From an uncultured Slackia sp. (GTDB taxonomy: Bacteria; Actinomycetota; Coriobacteriia; Coriobacteriales; Eggerthellaceae), in NCBI GenBank assembly GCA_934661005.1, contig CAKUIK010000037.1, forward strand, positions 1 to 21,862: a stretch of 21,862 nucleotides of DNA, in the 5' to 3' direction. The notes beneath the pieces were generated by a model. That model did not search any database. It saw only the letters and a program-made list of their open reading frames with translations, and was not told the DNA's origin. This document shows, one piece after another, positions 6,230-14,509 of this stretch; positions within the stretch are counted from its first letter, which is position 1, and every line of letters starts with the position of its first letter. Both the position numbers and the translations under genes were made by a program.

Positions 6230-7360
6230 TTGAGTCTTGAGGTAGATATCGAAAAGAAGCTCAGGGGGTTCCATCTGTGCCAGCAGTTTTCTGCGGGCGA
6301 TGAAACGCTTGGCCTTTTGGGCGCGTCGGGGTGCGGCAAATCGCTCACGATGCGTTCGATTGCGGGGATCGAAAAGCCCGATGCGGGCAAAATCGTGGTC
6401 AATGGCACGGTGTTTTTCGATAAAGCCCCCGGGAAGAAAGCGAAAGTCGACCTTTCGCCTCAGCAGAGGAAAACGGCGCTGCTGTTCCAGAATTATATGC
6501 TGTTCCCGAATTTGACTATCGAGCAGAATGTGGCGGCTGGTTTGCCGAAGGGCGCTACGGTGGCCGAGCGCGCAGAAGCGGTTCATGAGCAGATGCAGCG
6601 CTTCGGCCTTTTAGGCATGGAGAAGCGCTACCCTGTGCAGCTTTCGGGTGGGCAGCAGCAGCGCGTGGCGCTTGCTCGCATGCTTGCGGCGCGCCCCGGC
6701 ATTCTTATGCTCGATGAACCGTTTTCGGCGCTTGACTCGCACTTGAAAAGCTCGCTCGAACAGAATCTTCTTGGCTTGTTTGAGCAGTTCAAGGGGACGA
6801 TTTTGTATGTGAGCCACGATATCGACGAGGCATTTCGCTTTTGCGATCGAATCGCCGTGGTTGAGGCGGGGCATATTATGGAGATTGGACCCAAGCAAAA
6901 TGTCGTGAACGACCCGCAGAGCTTGGCCGCGATTAAGTTGTCGGGCTGCAAGAACACGACGCCTGCCGAATACGTCGACGACGCGCATGTGCATCTGCCC
7001 GATTGGGGCATTACGCTCGCGTCATCTAAGCCCGTTCCTCGCGATGTGAAATGGTTCGGCGTGCGCGCGTTCTTCTTGAAGCGCGCGAGCTCGTTGGGCG
7101 AAAACGTCTTTCGCATGCGCGCCGATCGCGTGAGCGACTCGCGCTTCGAGCGTTCGGTTATGCTGTCGTTTCTCGATCACGACCAAAGCGAACAGATTGA
7201 GCGCGATATCGCCGAAGAAGACGAGTCGATGAAATTCCTGAAGCTGCATTTGCAATGGAAGGTTGATAAGCTGGCCGTTGACGCAAGCGAGCTTCCCGAA
7301 GAAGGCGATGAGTTGCTTATCGAGATTCCTACGGAGAGCATGTATCTGGTTTCGCGGTAA
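6230..7360 (+). CDS. modC: Molybdate ABC transporter ATP-binding protein
   Basis: This 376-residue protein is the ATPase that powers ModB. In order: Walker A GASGCGKS (31-38), Q-loop FQNYMLFPN (86-94), signature LSGGQQQR (138-145), Walker B ILMLDEP (158-164) and switch His196 (YVSHD). The C-terminal ~140 residues (235-376) are in the place of the ModC TOBE domain but show no clear Mop motif; they contain WFGVRAFFLKRA and a closing EGDELLIEIPTE. No ATG is available. TTG 6230 is favoured because GAAAGG ends seven bases before it and the protein then begins like other ModC (SLEVDIEK); TTG 6224 would leave the ribosome site too close. It is the last gene of modABC and is followed by a terminator. 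Confidence 0.92.
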   Translation: MSLEVDIEKKLRGFHLCQQFSAGDETLGLLGASGCGKSLTMRSIAGIEKPDAGKIVVNGTVFFDKAPGKKAKVDLSPQQRKTALLFQNYMLFPNLTIEQNVAAGLPKGATVAERAEAVHEQMQRFGLLGMEKRYPVQLSGGQQQRVALARMLAARPGILMLDEPFSALDSHLKSSLEQNLLGLFEQFKGTILYVSHDIDEAFRFCDRIAVVEAGHIMEIGPKQNVVNDPQSLAAIKLSGCKNTTPAEYVDDAHVHLPDWGITLASSKPVPRDVKWFGVRAFFLKRASSLGENVFRMRADRVSDSRFERSVMLSFLDHDQSEQIERDIAEEDESMKFLKLHLQWKVDKLAVDASELPEEGDELLIEIPTESMYLVSR

Positions 7361-7402
7361 CGCTTTGGGCGCGTTTCGTGACAGATTGATTTGTTTCGTA
7401 CT

Positions 7403-7440
7403 GAAACGCCGGCCGAATCGACCTTCGGCGGCGTTTCTTT
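7403..7440 (+). terminator. Rho-independent terminator after modC
   Basis: The stem runs from GAAACGCC (7403-7410) plus GCCGAA to TTCGGC plus GCGTTTC, with one bulged base, and ends in TTT. It lies 42 bases past the modC stop. Confidence 0.8.
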
Positions 7441-7453
7441 GTTCTTGCGAAGG

Positions 7454-7459
7454 TATAAT
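7454..7459 (+). promoter_or_regulatory. -10 element of the moaA promoter
   Basis: TATAAT lies just after the modC terminator and 61 bases before the moaA ATG. The -35 region falls in the terminator's 3' arm and is not well matched. The leader left is short, too short for a molybdenum-cofactor riboswitch. Confidence 0.55.
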
Positions 7460-7520
7460 TTCAGGAAAGATAACCTGGCATGCGCATGGGGGGGTGTGCA
7501 CGCCATAGAAGGGGGCCTTC

Positions 7521-8525
7521 ATGAAAGACTCGCATGGGCGCGTGATTGACTATATGCGTATCTCGCTGACCGATCGGTGCAACTATCGCTGCATTTATTG
7601 CATGCCGGCCGATGGCGTGGAGTCGTTGTGCCATTCCGATATTCTGAGCCTTGAAGAAATCGAGCGCGTTGTTCGCGTTGCCGCGACCATGGGCATAAAG
7701 CGATTCCGCCTGACGGGTGGTGAGCCCCTGGTTCGCAAGGGAGCGGTTGGTTTGGTGCGTGCGATACATGAAACTCCCGGCGTCGATGATGTTTCGCTCA
7801 CGACCAATGGCGTGTTGCTGCCGAGGTATGCCGAAGAGCTCGCGGCTGCGGGGCTTTCGCGCGTGAACATTTCACTCGATACGCTCGATGCCGAACAATT
7901 TCGCTATATCACGCGCCGCGGTGAGCTGCATGAGGCGCTTGACGGCATCGAGGCCGCGCTTGCTGCCGGCTTCGACCCCGTGAAGGTGAATGCGGTGACC
8001 GTTCGCAGTTTGGGGCAAGACTTCTTGGCGTTTGCGAAGATGACGATCGACCGCCCGTTGCACATGCGCTTTATTGAATACATGCCCGTTGGCGAAAGCG
8101 CTGGTTCGCATGGGTGCGGATGGGGTCGCGAAGATGTGATTCCAAGCGAAGAGCTGTTCGATGTGATTAACGAACGAGCCAAGGCCGAAGGCTTGCCGAC
8201 GCTTGTGCCTGCGGGCGACGACAGGCCGAAAGGGTGGGGGCCGGCGCGGTACTTCATGTTCCCGGGCGCCCAGGGAACGGTTGGTTTCATCAGCCCGCTT
8301 TCGCGCCATTTCTGCAGCGAGTGCAATCGTTTGCGCATGACGGCCGATGGAAAGATTCGCCCATGTCTGTTCTCGGATGTTGAATATGACATGCGTGCAG
8401 CGCTTCGTGGCGACGGTGGCGACGACGCGATTCGCTCGGTGCTTATGGAAGCGTTGGGGGCTAAGCCCGATGATCACCACGACAAGGTGGGAACCGAGCG
8501 TGGCATGTCGCAGATTGGTGGATAG
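7521..8525 (+). CDS. moaA: GTP 3',8-cyclase MoaA
   Basis: This 334-residue radical-SAM enzyme starts Moco synthesis: it rearranges GTP to 3',8-cyclo-7,8-dihydro-GTP. The SAM-binding cluster motif is CNYRCIYC (Cys20, Cys24, Cys27), followed by RLTGGEPLVRKG (GGEP motif), SLTTNGVLL and RVNISLDTLD. The C-terminal cluster, which holds the GTP, is Cys265, Cys268 and Cys282 (FCSECNRLRMTADGKIRPC). The protein ends in Gly-Gly, which in MoaA enters the active site and is essential. The length fits the family. ATG 7521 follows GAAGGGGG. MoaC, the next enzyme, lies 207 bases downstream on the same strand with an inverted repeat between. Confidence 0.97.
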   Translation: MKDSHGRVIDYMRISLTDRCNYRCIYCMPADGVESLCHSDILSLEEIERVVRVAATMGIKRFRLTGGEPLVRKGAVGLVRAIHETPGVDDVSLTTNGVLLPRYAEELAAAGLSRVNISLDTLDAEQFRYITRRGELHEALDGIEAALAAGFDPVKVNAVTVRSLGQDFLAFAKMTIDRPLHMRFIEYMPVGESAGSHGCGWGREDVIPSEELFDVINERAKAEGLPTLVPAGDDRPKGWGPARYFMFPGAQGTVGFISPLSRHFCSECNRLRMTADGKIRPCLFSDVEYDMRAALRGDGGDDAIRSVLMEALGAKPDDHHDKVGTERGMSQIGG

Positions 8526-8533
8526 ATACGACC

Positions 8534-8689
8534 GTCGCCGGCATGGCTCGCGGCCTTCGCCAAGACCGCGGTCGGCTACCGCTCGCCTTTGGCTTGTTAT
8601 GCGCCGCCCTGGCGGTGTTTAGCTTTTGAATGGAAGGGCAAGCTTGAGCACCGACGGCCTCCGCGAAGGCCGCGAGCCATGCCGGCGAC
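8534..8689. repeat. Perfect 27-bp inverted repeat between moaA and moaC
   Basis: Bases 8534-8560 are the exact reverse complement of 8663-8689, with 102 bases between. The gap includes a small GC hairpin (8604-8615) followed by TGTTTAGCTTTT. An 11-base direct repeat CCTTTGGCTTG also occurs at 8586-8596 and 8691-8701. There is no open frame of interest. It looks like a small non-coding repeat element or a large RNA stem in the moaA-moaC message; which one cannot be told from a single copy. Confidence 0.85.
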
Positions 8690-8732
8690 TCCTTTGGCTT
8701 GCTTGTAGGGCTTTTCTTGAAAGGAAATCGTT

Positions 8733-9233
8733 ATGGCAGAAGAGAAGCTTACTCATATCGATGAAAAGGGCGATGTTCGCATGGTGGACGTTTCGCAGAA
8801 GGCCGACACCGAGCGCATCGCGGTGGCCGAGGGCTTTATTTCGATGAAGCCCGAGACGCTCGAACTTATTACGTCGGGTACGGCGGCAAAGGGCGATGTT
8901 TTGGCGTGCGCGCGCGTGGCGGGGGTGATGGCCGCGAAGAAGACGAGCGAGCTTATTCCGATGTGCCACCCGCTCATGATTACCAAGGCGAAAGTGAGCT
9001 GCGAGCCTGTTGGGGCCGGCGATCGCGAGGACGGTCGCGTGGGTATCCACATTACGACGACGTGCGGCGTGACGGGCAAGACGGGCATCGAGATGGAAGC
9101 GCTGACTGCTGCAAGCGTGGCATGCCTCACGGTATACGACATGTGCAAAGCGGTCGATCGCGGCATGGAGATTATGGATGTGCGTCTGCTGAAGAAAGAT
9201 GGCGGCAAAACCGGTTTGTGGGAACGCAAGTAG
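8733..9233 (+). CDS. moaC: Cyclic pyranopterin monophosphate synthase MoaC
   Basis: This 166-residue protein converts the MoaA product to cyclic pyranopterin monophosphate. It follows the family from end to end: LTHIDEKGDVRMVDVSQK (6-23), KGDVLACARVAGVMAAKKTSELIPMCHPL (53-81), GVTGKTGIEMEALTAASVACLTVYDMCKAVDR (112-143). Residues matching the known active site include His79, Asp136 and Lys139 (the DMCK motif). ATG 8733 is preceded by AAAGGAA. Its own promoter is not clear, so it may depend on read-through from moaA across the inverted repeat. A strong terminator follows, where it meets mogA. Confidence 0.97.
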   Translation: MAEEKLTHIDEKGDVRMVDVSQKADTERIAVAEGFISMKPETLELITSGTAAKGDVLACARVAGVMAAKKTSELIPMCHPLMITKAKVSCEPVGAGDREDGRVGIHITTTCGVTGKTGIEMEALTAASVACLTVYDMCKAVDRGMEIMDVRLLKKDGGKTGLWERK

Positions 9234-9242
9234 CGAGTCTGG

Positions 9243-9279
9243 AACCTGCCAAATGCCTAGAGCATTTGGCAGGTTTTTT
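9243..9279 (+). terminator. Rho-independent terminator after moaC
   Basis: Bases 9243-9256 and 9262-9275 form a perfect 14-bp stem with a 5-base loop, followed by TTTT. It ends the moaA-moaC unit just before the convergent mogA; the 90 bases between hold nothing else I recognise. Confidence 0.92.
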
Positions 9280-9370
9280 GTATGTGGCGCGGTGAGTGAT
9301 GCTGTGGGCGGCGCTTCTTCTATGGTGATTTTTGCAAATGGCGGCGATGTTGCTGCTGCGTGCGGCGGGT

Positions 9371-9850
9371 TTATTTATCGTGGCCTTCGCCGGCCATCAT
9401 GTGGCCTGCATGGCCGAGCGCGCCAACGATGCCTTCCCAATTTTCGCGAGCGGCTTTCTCGCTGCCGGGCAGGTTGATGACGAGCGTGTTGCCACGTTGA
9501 GCAGCAATTGCGCGCGACAGCATCGCATAAGGCGTGATTTGCAGGCTGTGGTAGCGCATCGCCTCGGCAATGCCGGGAACCTCGCGGTCGCACACGTCGC
9601 GCGTGGCTTCAGGCGTGACATCGCGCGGCGAAAGGCCGCTTCCGCCGCAAGTGAGCACGATGTCGGCGCCAATTTCATCGCAGGCCTCAAGGATGCTGCC
9701 CGCGATAAGCACGCGGTCGTCCTGCACGACAACGTGGCTGGCGACTTCCCAGCCCTCCTTCTTGATAAGCTCCTCGAGCGCGGCACCAGCGGTGTCTTCT
9801 TTCATGGAACGGGTGTCAGAGCACGTGATAATGGCGAATTTAAGAGTCAT
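9371..9850 (-). CDS. mogA: Molybdopterin adenylyltransferase (MogA/MoaB family)
   Basis: This 159-residue protein adenylylates molybdopterin before metal insertion. It has the MoCF fold: KFAIITCSDTRSMKEDTAG (4-22), then the substrate loop TCGGSGLSPRDVTPEAT (67-83) and the closing LPGS motif. The Asp in the TCGG.G...RD region is part of the known active site. The start at 9850 is preceded by AAGAAAGGAAA; eleven extra residues upstream are possible but lack a site. It lies 39 bases after moeA in the same operon. MogA and MoaB are hard to tell apart by sequence, but with moeA next door either name implies the same step. Confidence 0.92.
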   Translation of the reverse strand: MTLKFAIITCSDTRSMKEDTAGAALEELIKKEGWEVASHVVVQDDRVLIAGSILEACDEIGADIVLTCGGSGLSPRDVTPEATRDVCDREVPGIAEAMRYHSLQITPYAMLSRAIAAQRGNTLVINLPGSEKAARENWEGIVGALGHAGHMMAGEGHDK

Positions 9851-9889
9851 GGTGATTTCCTTTCTTAAAAGGGGGACCGACATCGTGGG

Positions 9890-11146
9890 CTAGATGATGG
9901 TTCCCTCGGCGATATCCAAAAGCACGCAGGTAATCTCGTCGCCTGCGTGAGCGTCTTGCGCGCTCTCGGGCAGAACTGCCATGCAGTTCGTTTTCTGAAT
10001 GGGGCCGAAGAGGCCCGAGCTCTGGTTTTTCGCCGGCGTTACGAGCAGTTCGCCCGATTCGCTTCGGGAAAGCGTGGCGCGCATGAAGAGGCGTCGCGGG
10101 TCTTTCTTTTTCTTATCGCATGTGAGCTTTGCGACGACCGTGGGGTGCTCGAACGCGGTGCGACCTTGCATTTTGAGCAGCGCGGCTCGAATGATGAGCT
10201 CGAAGCCCATATAAGCCGCGGCGGGGTTGCCCGGCAGTCCGAATACCGGCGTGCCCTCGACAATGCCGAAAGTTTGCGCCTTGCCGGGACGCATATTCAC
10301 GGTGGTCATGAGCAGCTCTCCCGCGCGTTCGACGACGGGTTTGATGAAATCGAAGTCGCCGTTTGAGGCACCGCCGGAGGTAACCACGAAATCGTGCGTT
10401 GCGGCCGCCTCGCGTACCGCGGCTTCGAGGGCGGCTTCGTCGTCGGGAACGATGTCGAACATGTCAGCCTCGCAGCCGGCGGCTTTGGCGCATGCCGCGA
10501 GGGCGTAGCTGTTCGAATTGCGAATATGGCCCGGGCCAGGAACTTCGCTCGGCGGCACAAGCTCGCTGCCGATGGGGATAACGGCCACGCGCGGTTTGCG
10601 ATAAACCGGCACCTGCAGCACTCCGCAGCCGGCCAAAAAGCCGACGCCCGCGGTCGTGATTGCTTCGCCTTTGTTCACGACGGTTTCGCCTGCGCGGGCT
10701 TCTTCGCCTGCTTCGCGCACGTTGTCGCGCTCTTTGGGTTGCGCGGAAAATGCCACGCGACCACTGGTTTTCCCGCCGCCTTCCACCACGCTTACGATCT
10801 CGTATTTCACGACGGCATCAAAGCAGCTCGGAAGGGCGGCACCCGTCATGATGCGCACGCATTGGCCCGCTTCGGCCGAGCCTTCGAATACGCCGCCCGC
10901 AGGCACCTCGTCGATGACTTCGAGCGTCACGGGTGACTCGGCCGTAGCTCCCGCGAGGTCGCATCGGCGCACGGCATAGCCGTCCATGGCCGCATGGGCG
11001 AACGGGCTTACGTCGATGTCGCTTTTCAAGTCGGCGGCGGCAACGCGCCCTGCAGCGTCGAGCAGGCCAACGGTTTCCGCCTCAAGCGGCGTTACGCGCG
11101 AGAGCACAAGCTCACGCGCTTCTTCCAGAGAAATCATCTTCGTCAT
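9890..11146 (-). CDS. moeA: Molybdopterin molybdenumtransferase MoeA
   Basis: This 418-residue protein inserts molybdate into adenylylated molybdopterin. Domains run in the usual order: MoeA N-terminal with SPFAHAAMDGYAVR (47-60) and PAGG; the MoCF domain with VAVIPIGSELV (about 188), VVTSGGASNGDFDF (about 251-264; most relatives have SVGD) and GKAQTFG then LPGNPAAA; and the beta-barrel C-terminal domain. Length fits MoeA of about 400-420. ATG 11146 has GGAAGGA upstream. It is between the methyltransferase (69 bases before) and mogA (39 bases after), in one minus-strand unit. Confidence 0.96.
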   Translation of the reverse strand: MTKMISLEEARELVLSRVTPLEAETVGLLDAAGRVAAADLKSDIDVSPFAHAAMDGYAVRRCDLAGATAESPVTLEVIDEVPAGGVFEGSAEAGQCVRIMTGAALPSCFDAVVKYEIVSVVEGGGKTSGRVAFSAQPKERDNVREAGEEARAGETVVNKGEAITTAGVGFLAGCGVLQVPVYRKPRVAVIPIGSELVPPSEVPGPGHIRNSNSYALAACAKAAGCEADMFDIVPDDEAALEAAVREAAATHDFVVTSGGASNGDFDFIKPVVERAGELLMTTVNMRPGKAQTFGIVEGTPVFGLPGNPAAAYMGFELIIRAALLKMQGRTAFEHPTVVAKLTCDKKKKDPRRLFMRATLSRSESGELLVTPAKNQSSGLFGPIQKTNCMAVLPESAQDAHAGDEITCVLLDIAEGTII

Positions 11147-11215
11147 GGACTGTCCTTCCGTGTGCGACGCGGGCGTTTCGGGCTCGCGGTGTTTCCTAAT
11201 GAATTGCCGAGGCTG

Positions 11216-12124
11216 CTAGAATTGGCCGTCTTTCGCGTTCCATGAGATGAATGCCCAGGGAACGATGCGTTGAAAATCCAACGTGAAAGGTCCTTGCGGA
11301 TAGCCCTTCTTATCGGGCATGCCCGCTTCGGGGTTGTCGACAAGATGCTTCGCGAGCCAAATACGAAGGTTGGCCTGGGCTTGGGATCGTTCGGCATCGC
11401 TTAAATCGGGCGCGCCGATATCGATCATTTGCGAGAAATCGCCAAAGGCGTCGCCTTCCGATTCGAAAGAATCTTTTCGCGAAGAATGGATGAAGCGCAC
11501 CTCGGGCTCGAAGCCCGCTTGGGCGAGCATGCCGAACGCGTAGATGTAATCGCGATTGAGAGCTGCGCCAACGCCGAGCTCGGCAAGCACGCGGGCGTCA
11601 ACGCGCGGAGAAGTTCCGGTGGTCATGGTGATGCAGCAGCGTCGTCGAGCGATGGAGGAAAGCTTGCGCAACGCGCTTCTTAGGTCGGCAACCGCGATGG
11701 AGCGCGATGCGAACGCGACGTCGGCCATGTTTTCGCGAAGGCCGAATTGGCTCCAATCGTCTTCCCAGCTCATGTGCAAGGGGAAAACGCTGCCTGGATT
11801 GAGCGAATCGAGACTCTCGGCGACCTCGATATCGCGAAGCGCCATATTCTCGCGCAATTTCGCGAGCATGCCGCTGCTGAAGTCGGCGGCAATGACCTTG
11901 TGACCGCTCGTTGCCATTTCGGCGGCGAGGGTGCCCGTTCCGCAGCCCATATCGAATACCGTTTCGCCGGGCTGCACGCATGCGAGCTCGACGAACGCCT
12001 CGGCGTACAGGTTTTTTGCATCGCGCGAATCGTATCGCGCGGCCTTTTTATTCCATCGTTGGCAGTCGTCAGGCGCTTTGGTCGTTTGCTGCAAATGGCG
12101 CCATGCCGCATCGAAATCGATCAC
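11216..12124 (-). CDS. Class I SAM-dependent methyltransferase in the moeA operon
   Basis: This 302-residue protein has the Rossmann-like SAM-binding fold: motif I VFDMGCGTGTLAAEM (56-70), acidic KVIAADFSSGML (about 75-86), and SLDSLNPG. Before it comes a helical region (W..NKKAARYDSRDAKN) like those in ubiquinone/menaquinone-type methyltransferases; the C-terminal ~130 residues lack recognised motifs. The start is GTG 12124 with AGGAGGAG before it. The substrate is unknown. It is the first gene of an apparent methyltransferase-moeA-mogA unit, which hints at a link with molybdenum-enzyme maturation or simply shared transcription. I cannot give a more exact function. Confidence 0.85.
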   Translation of the reverse strand: MIDFDAAWRHLQQTTKAPDDCQRWNKKAARYDSRDAKNLYAEAFVELACVQPGETVFDMGCGTGTLAAEMATSGHKVIAADFSSGMLAKLRENMALRDIEVAESLDSLNPGSVFPLHMSWEDDWSQFGLRENMADVAFASRSIAVADLRSALRKLSSIARRRCCITMTTGTSPRVDARVLAELGVGAALNRDYIYAFGMLAQAGFEPEVRFIHSSRKDSFESEGDAFGDFSQMIDIGAPDLSDAERSQAQANLRIWLAKHLVDNPEAGMPDKKGYPQGPFTLDFQRIVPWAFISWNAKDGQF

Positions 12125-12162
12125 GCGACTCCTCCTGCCTGAACGGATTGTTCTTATTCGCG

Positions 12163-12192
12163 GATATATGATAGCCGTTCATGGTGCGGCAA
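12163..12192 (-). promoter_or_regulatory. Possible promoter of the methyltransferase-moeA-mogA unit
   Basis: On the minus strand TTGCCG (12187-12192) and CATATA (12165-12170) have a 16-base spacing, about 40 bases before the GTG start. The match is moderate only. Confidence 0.35.
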
Positions 12193-12288
12193 TGGGATCG
12201 AATTGCGCTTTTTTGCGCGCGTTGTGGCCGTAAGCGCTACGAGTTCTGCCACTCTCGCGAATTCCCTGCGCTTGGGAGGTTTTCATAT

Positions 12289-12430
12289 TTGACGTGCTAC
12301 AATGATTAGGCTTATATAAAAATCCAGGCGATCGAGGCTTACGTGCGCGCACACTCTATGCTGCGCCACGGCGAAAACCGGATGCAAAAGGGAGCGGTTT
12401 GCCGCTTCGTAGACGAAAAGGAAGGCATCA
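12289..12430 (+). promoter_or_regulatory. argS promoter and leader
   Basis: Two overlapping readings fit: TTGACG (12289-12294) with TTATAT (12312-12317) at 17 bases, or the extended -10 TGCTACAAT (12295-12303) alone. The leader of about 110-120 bases has a small hairpin AGCGG-TTT-GCCGCT near 12392-12405 and no T-box motif that I can see. The stretch 12193-12288 is without recognisable content. Confidence 0.45.
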
Positions 12431-14155
12431 ATGCAACCACGCGAAGAATTGACTCAGCTTCTCACCAAGGCGTTTGAGGCTGCCCGCGAATCTGGCGCTC
12501 TGCCGATTGAGAACATTCCCGAAATTGCGCTCGAGCGTCCGCGCGACGAGGGTCATGGCGATTGGGCTTGCACCGCTGCTCTGCGCTGCGCCAAGGAAGC
12601 CAAGAAGAACCCGCGTGAAATCGCGCAGGCGATTGTCGACGGCATTCCCGCGAATGACCTTATCGAGAGCACCGAAATCGCCGGCCCGGGCTTCATCAAC
12701 TTCCGACTGAAGAACGTTGCCATGCAGGATGTCGTTTCTCAGGTTCGCGAGCAGGGCGCCGATTACGGCAAGGGCACGCAGCCCGAAGGCAAGCGCAAGG
12801 TGAACATCGAGTACATCTCCGCAAACCCCACGGGCCCGATGCACGTTGGCCATGGCCGCTGGGCTGCCCTTGGCTCGGCAACCGCAAACCTCATGCGCCA
12901 TGCCGGCTATGAGGTCTTCGAAGAGTTCTACATCAACGACCATGGCGTTCAGATGGACAAGTTCGGCCTGTCCATCGCCGCTCGCTACCTGCAGCAGCTC
13001 GGCCATGAAGATGCCGCTGTTCCCGAGGGTGGCTATAACGGCCTGTACGTGAACGATATCGCGAAAGAAATCATCGATCGCGACGGCAATAAGTGGGAAA
13101 ACGCCGACGAGCATGAGCGCATGGTGGAGTTCCGCGAATTCGGCTACGCCTACATCATGAAGATGTTCCACGACATCACGGATCGCTTCGGCAACCACTT
13201 CGAGCGTTGGCAGTCCGAGCGCGAGATGTATCTGCCTTCCGAAGAGTTCGGCGGCAAGAGCCCGTTTGAGTACTGCATCGGCAACCTGAAAGACAAGGGC
13301 GACATCTACGAGAAAGATGGCGCTGTGTGGTTCAAGTCGTCTGAATACGGCGACGAGAAAGATCGCGTTGTGCGCAAGGCCGACGGCGACTACACCTACT
13401 TCGCGTCTGACGTTGCGTACCACTACTGGAAGAAAGAGCGCGGCTTCGACATCCTGATCGATATCTGGGGCGCCGACCACCATGGCTATATCGCTCGCGT
13501 TGCTGCCGTTTTGGCCGCTATGGGCTTCCCTGGCGCGCTCGAAGTTATGCTCGGCCAGTTGGTCAACCTCTTCCGCGACGGCAAGCCTGTTCGCATGTCC
13601 AAGCGCACCGGTGAAATGATCACCTTCGAAGAGCTCATCGACGAAGTCGGTATTGACGCTACGCGTTACTACATGCTGAGCCGCTCCACTGAGCAGCCGA
13701 TCGACTTCGATATTGACGTTGCCAAGAAGCAGGACTCTTCCAACCCCGTGTACTACGTGCAGTACGCGCATGCGCGCATTTGCAAGCTGCTGCGCGACGA
13801 GGCTGGCCATTCTGGCGAGGACAACCTCGATATGGCTGCCGTTGCTGCCGAAGCCATTCCGGCCGACGTCGACCTTGCGGTGCTCACCGCTCCCGAGGAG
13901 CTGGCCCTTATGCGCAAGATGAGCGAGTTCGGCGATCTTATCGCTCTGGCCGCTCGCGACCGTGCGCCGTTCCGCCTGACGCACTACGCTCAGGATCTCG
14001 CCAGCCTGTATCATCAGTTCTACACGAACTGCAAGATTCTGAAGGCCGACGACGAGGGCCTGAAGAAGGCTCGCCTGGCTCTGTGCGACGCGGTTCGCGT
14101 TGTGCTTGAGCAGACGCTCGGCATTCTGGGCATTTCCGCTCCGCAGCGCATGTAG
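12431..14155 (+). CDS. argS: Arginyl-tRNA synthetase
   Basis: This 574-residue class I synthetase charges tRNA-Arg. It has the N-terminal Add1 domain (PRDEGHGDWACTAAL, 37-51), the signature ISANPTGPMHVGHGR with the HIGH-like HVGH (138-141), the KMSKS counterpart RMSKRTGE (about 388-395), the domain with YYVQYAHARI, and the DALR anticodon-binding end (FRLTHYAQDLASLYHQFYTNCKIL) finishing with the conserved RM-like tail. Length is near the family's 550-590. ATG 12431 follows AAAGGAAGG. It uses more codons with C in third place than the neighbouring Mo genes, as expected for a highly expressed gene. Arginine biosynthesis genes lie 2.5 kb away, but are a separate unit. Confidence 0.98.
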   Translation: MQPREELTQLLTKAFEAARESGALPIENIPEIALERPRDEGHGDWACTAALRCAKEAKKNPREIAQAIVDGIPANDLIESTEIAGPGFINFRLKNVAMQDVVSQVREQGADYGKGTQPEGKRKVNIEYISANPTGPMHVGHGRWAALGSATANLMRHAGYEVFEEFYINDHGVQMDKFGLSIAARYLQQLGHEDAAVPEGGYNGLYVNDIAKEIIDRDGNKWENADEHERMVEFREFGYAYIMKMFHDITDRFGNHFERWQSEREMYLPSEEFGGKSPFEYCIGNLKDKGDIYEKDGAVWFKSSEYGDEKDRVVRKADGDYTYFASDVAYHYWKKERGFDILIDIWGADHHGYIARVAAVLAAMGFPGALEVMLGQLVNLFRDGKPVRMSKRTGEMITFEELIDEVGIDATRYYMLSRSTEQPIDFDIDVAKKQDSSNPVYYVQYAHARICKLLRDEAGHSGEDNLDMAAVAAEAIPADVDLAVLTAPEELALMRKMSEFGDLIALAARDRAPFRLTHYAQDLASLYHQFYTNCKILKADDEGLKKARLALCDAVRVVLEQTLGILGISAPQRM

Positions 14156-14436
14156 AGGGGGGTGCGCCGGTCTGTCGGCCGGCGCTAACTGCCGACGATG
14201 CGACCGATTCTAGCGGCCGAGTTGCCTTTTAATTGTCGCTCGCGTACAAAAGGCTTTCGCCGTTCTGTCGAACGGCGAAAGCCTTCGATGCTGTGAAGCA
14301 GCCTGGTGGCGCATCTCTTGCGAGCCTTTGACGAGCGTATCGAAGCGCGTGCCGTTTCGACTTCGCTCAAGGTGCGATTGTTGGGCTGCCGCTCGCTGGC
14401 TGCGGCCCGAATAGCCCAAATACGCTGCTGTATGAA
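14156..14436. other. Gene-free stretch with three successive inverted repeats
   Basis: Between argS and the DUF1177 gene I find no supported gene. Three dyads follow one another: GCGCCGG (14164-14170) with CCGGCGC (14179-14185), just past argS and possibly its terminator though without a T run; a perfect 15-bp stem at 14250-14264 and 14271-14285; and TTGGGCT (14381-14387) with AGCCCAA (14413-14419), with an inner GCCGC/GCGGC pair. It could be a REP-like element, or a structured RNA of unknown role. Confidence 0.55.
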
Positions 14437-14465
14437 AAAGGGACCCGGCTGGGTCCCTTTCTTTA
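14437..14465. terminator. Bidirectional hairpin terminator after the DUF1177 gene
   Basis: AAAGGGACCC (14437-14446) and GGGTCCCTTT (14451-14460) form a perfect 10-bp stem with a 4-base loop, with AAAA before it and CTTTA after it. It lies 45 bases past the stop of the minus-strand gene. Confidence 0.8.
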
Positions 14466-14509
14466 TGTGCTGTTCCGACGGGAGAGCATTGCGGTCGCTT
14501 TGAAGGTCT

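Noticed and set aside
12304..12430. T-box leader before argS
   Set aside because: No T-box core sequence or terminator/antiterminator pair is seen in the ~120 bases.
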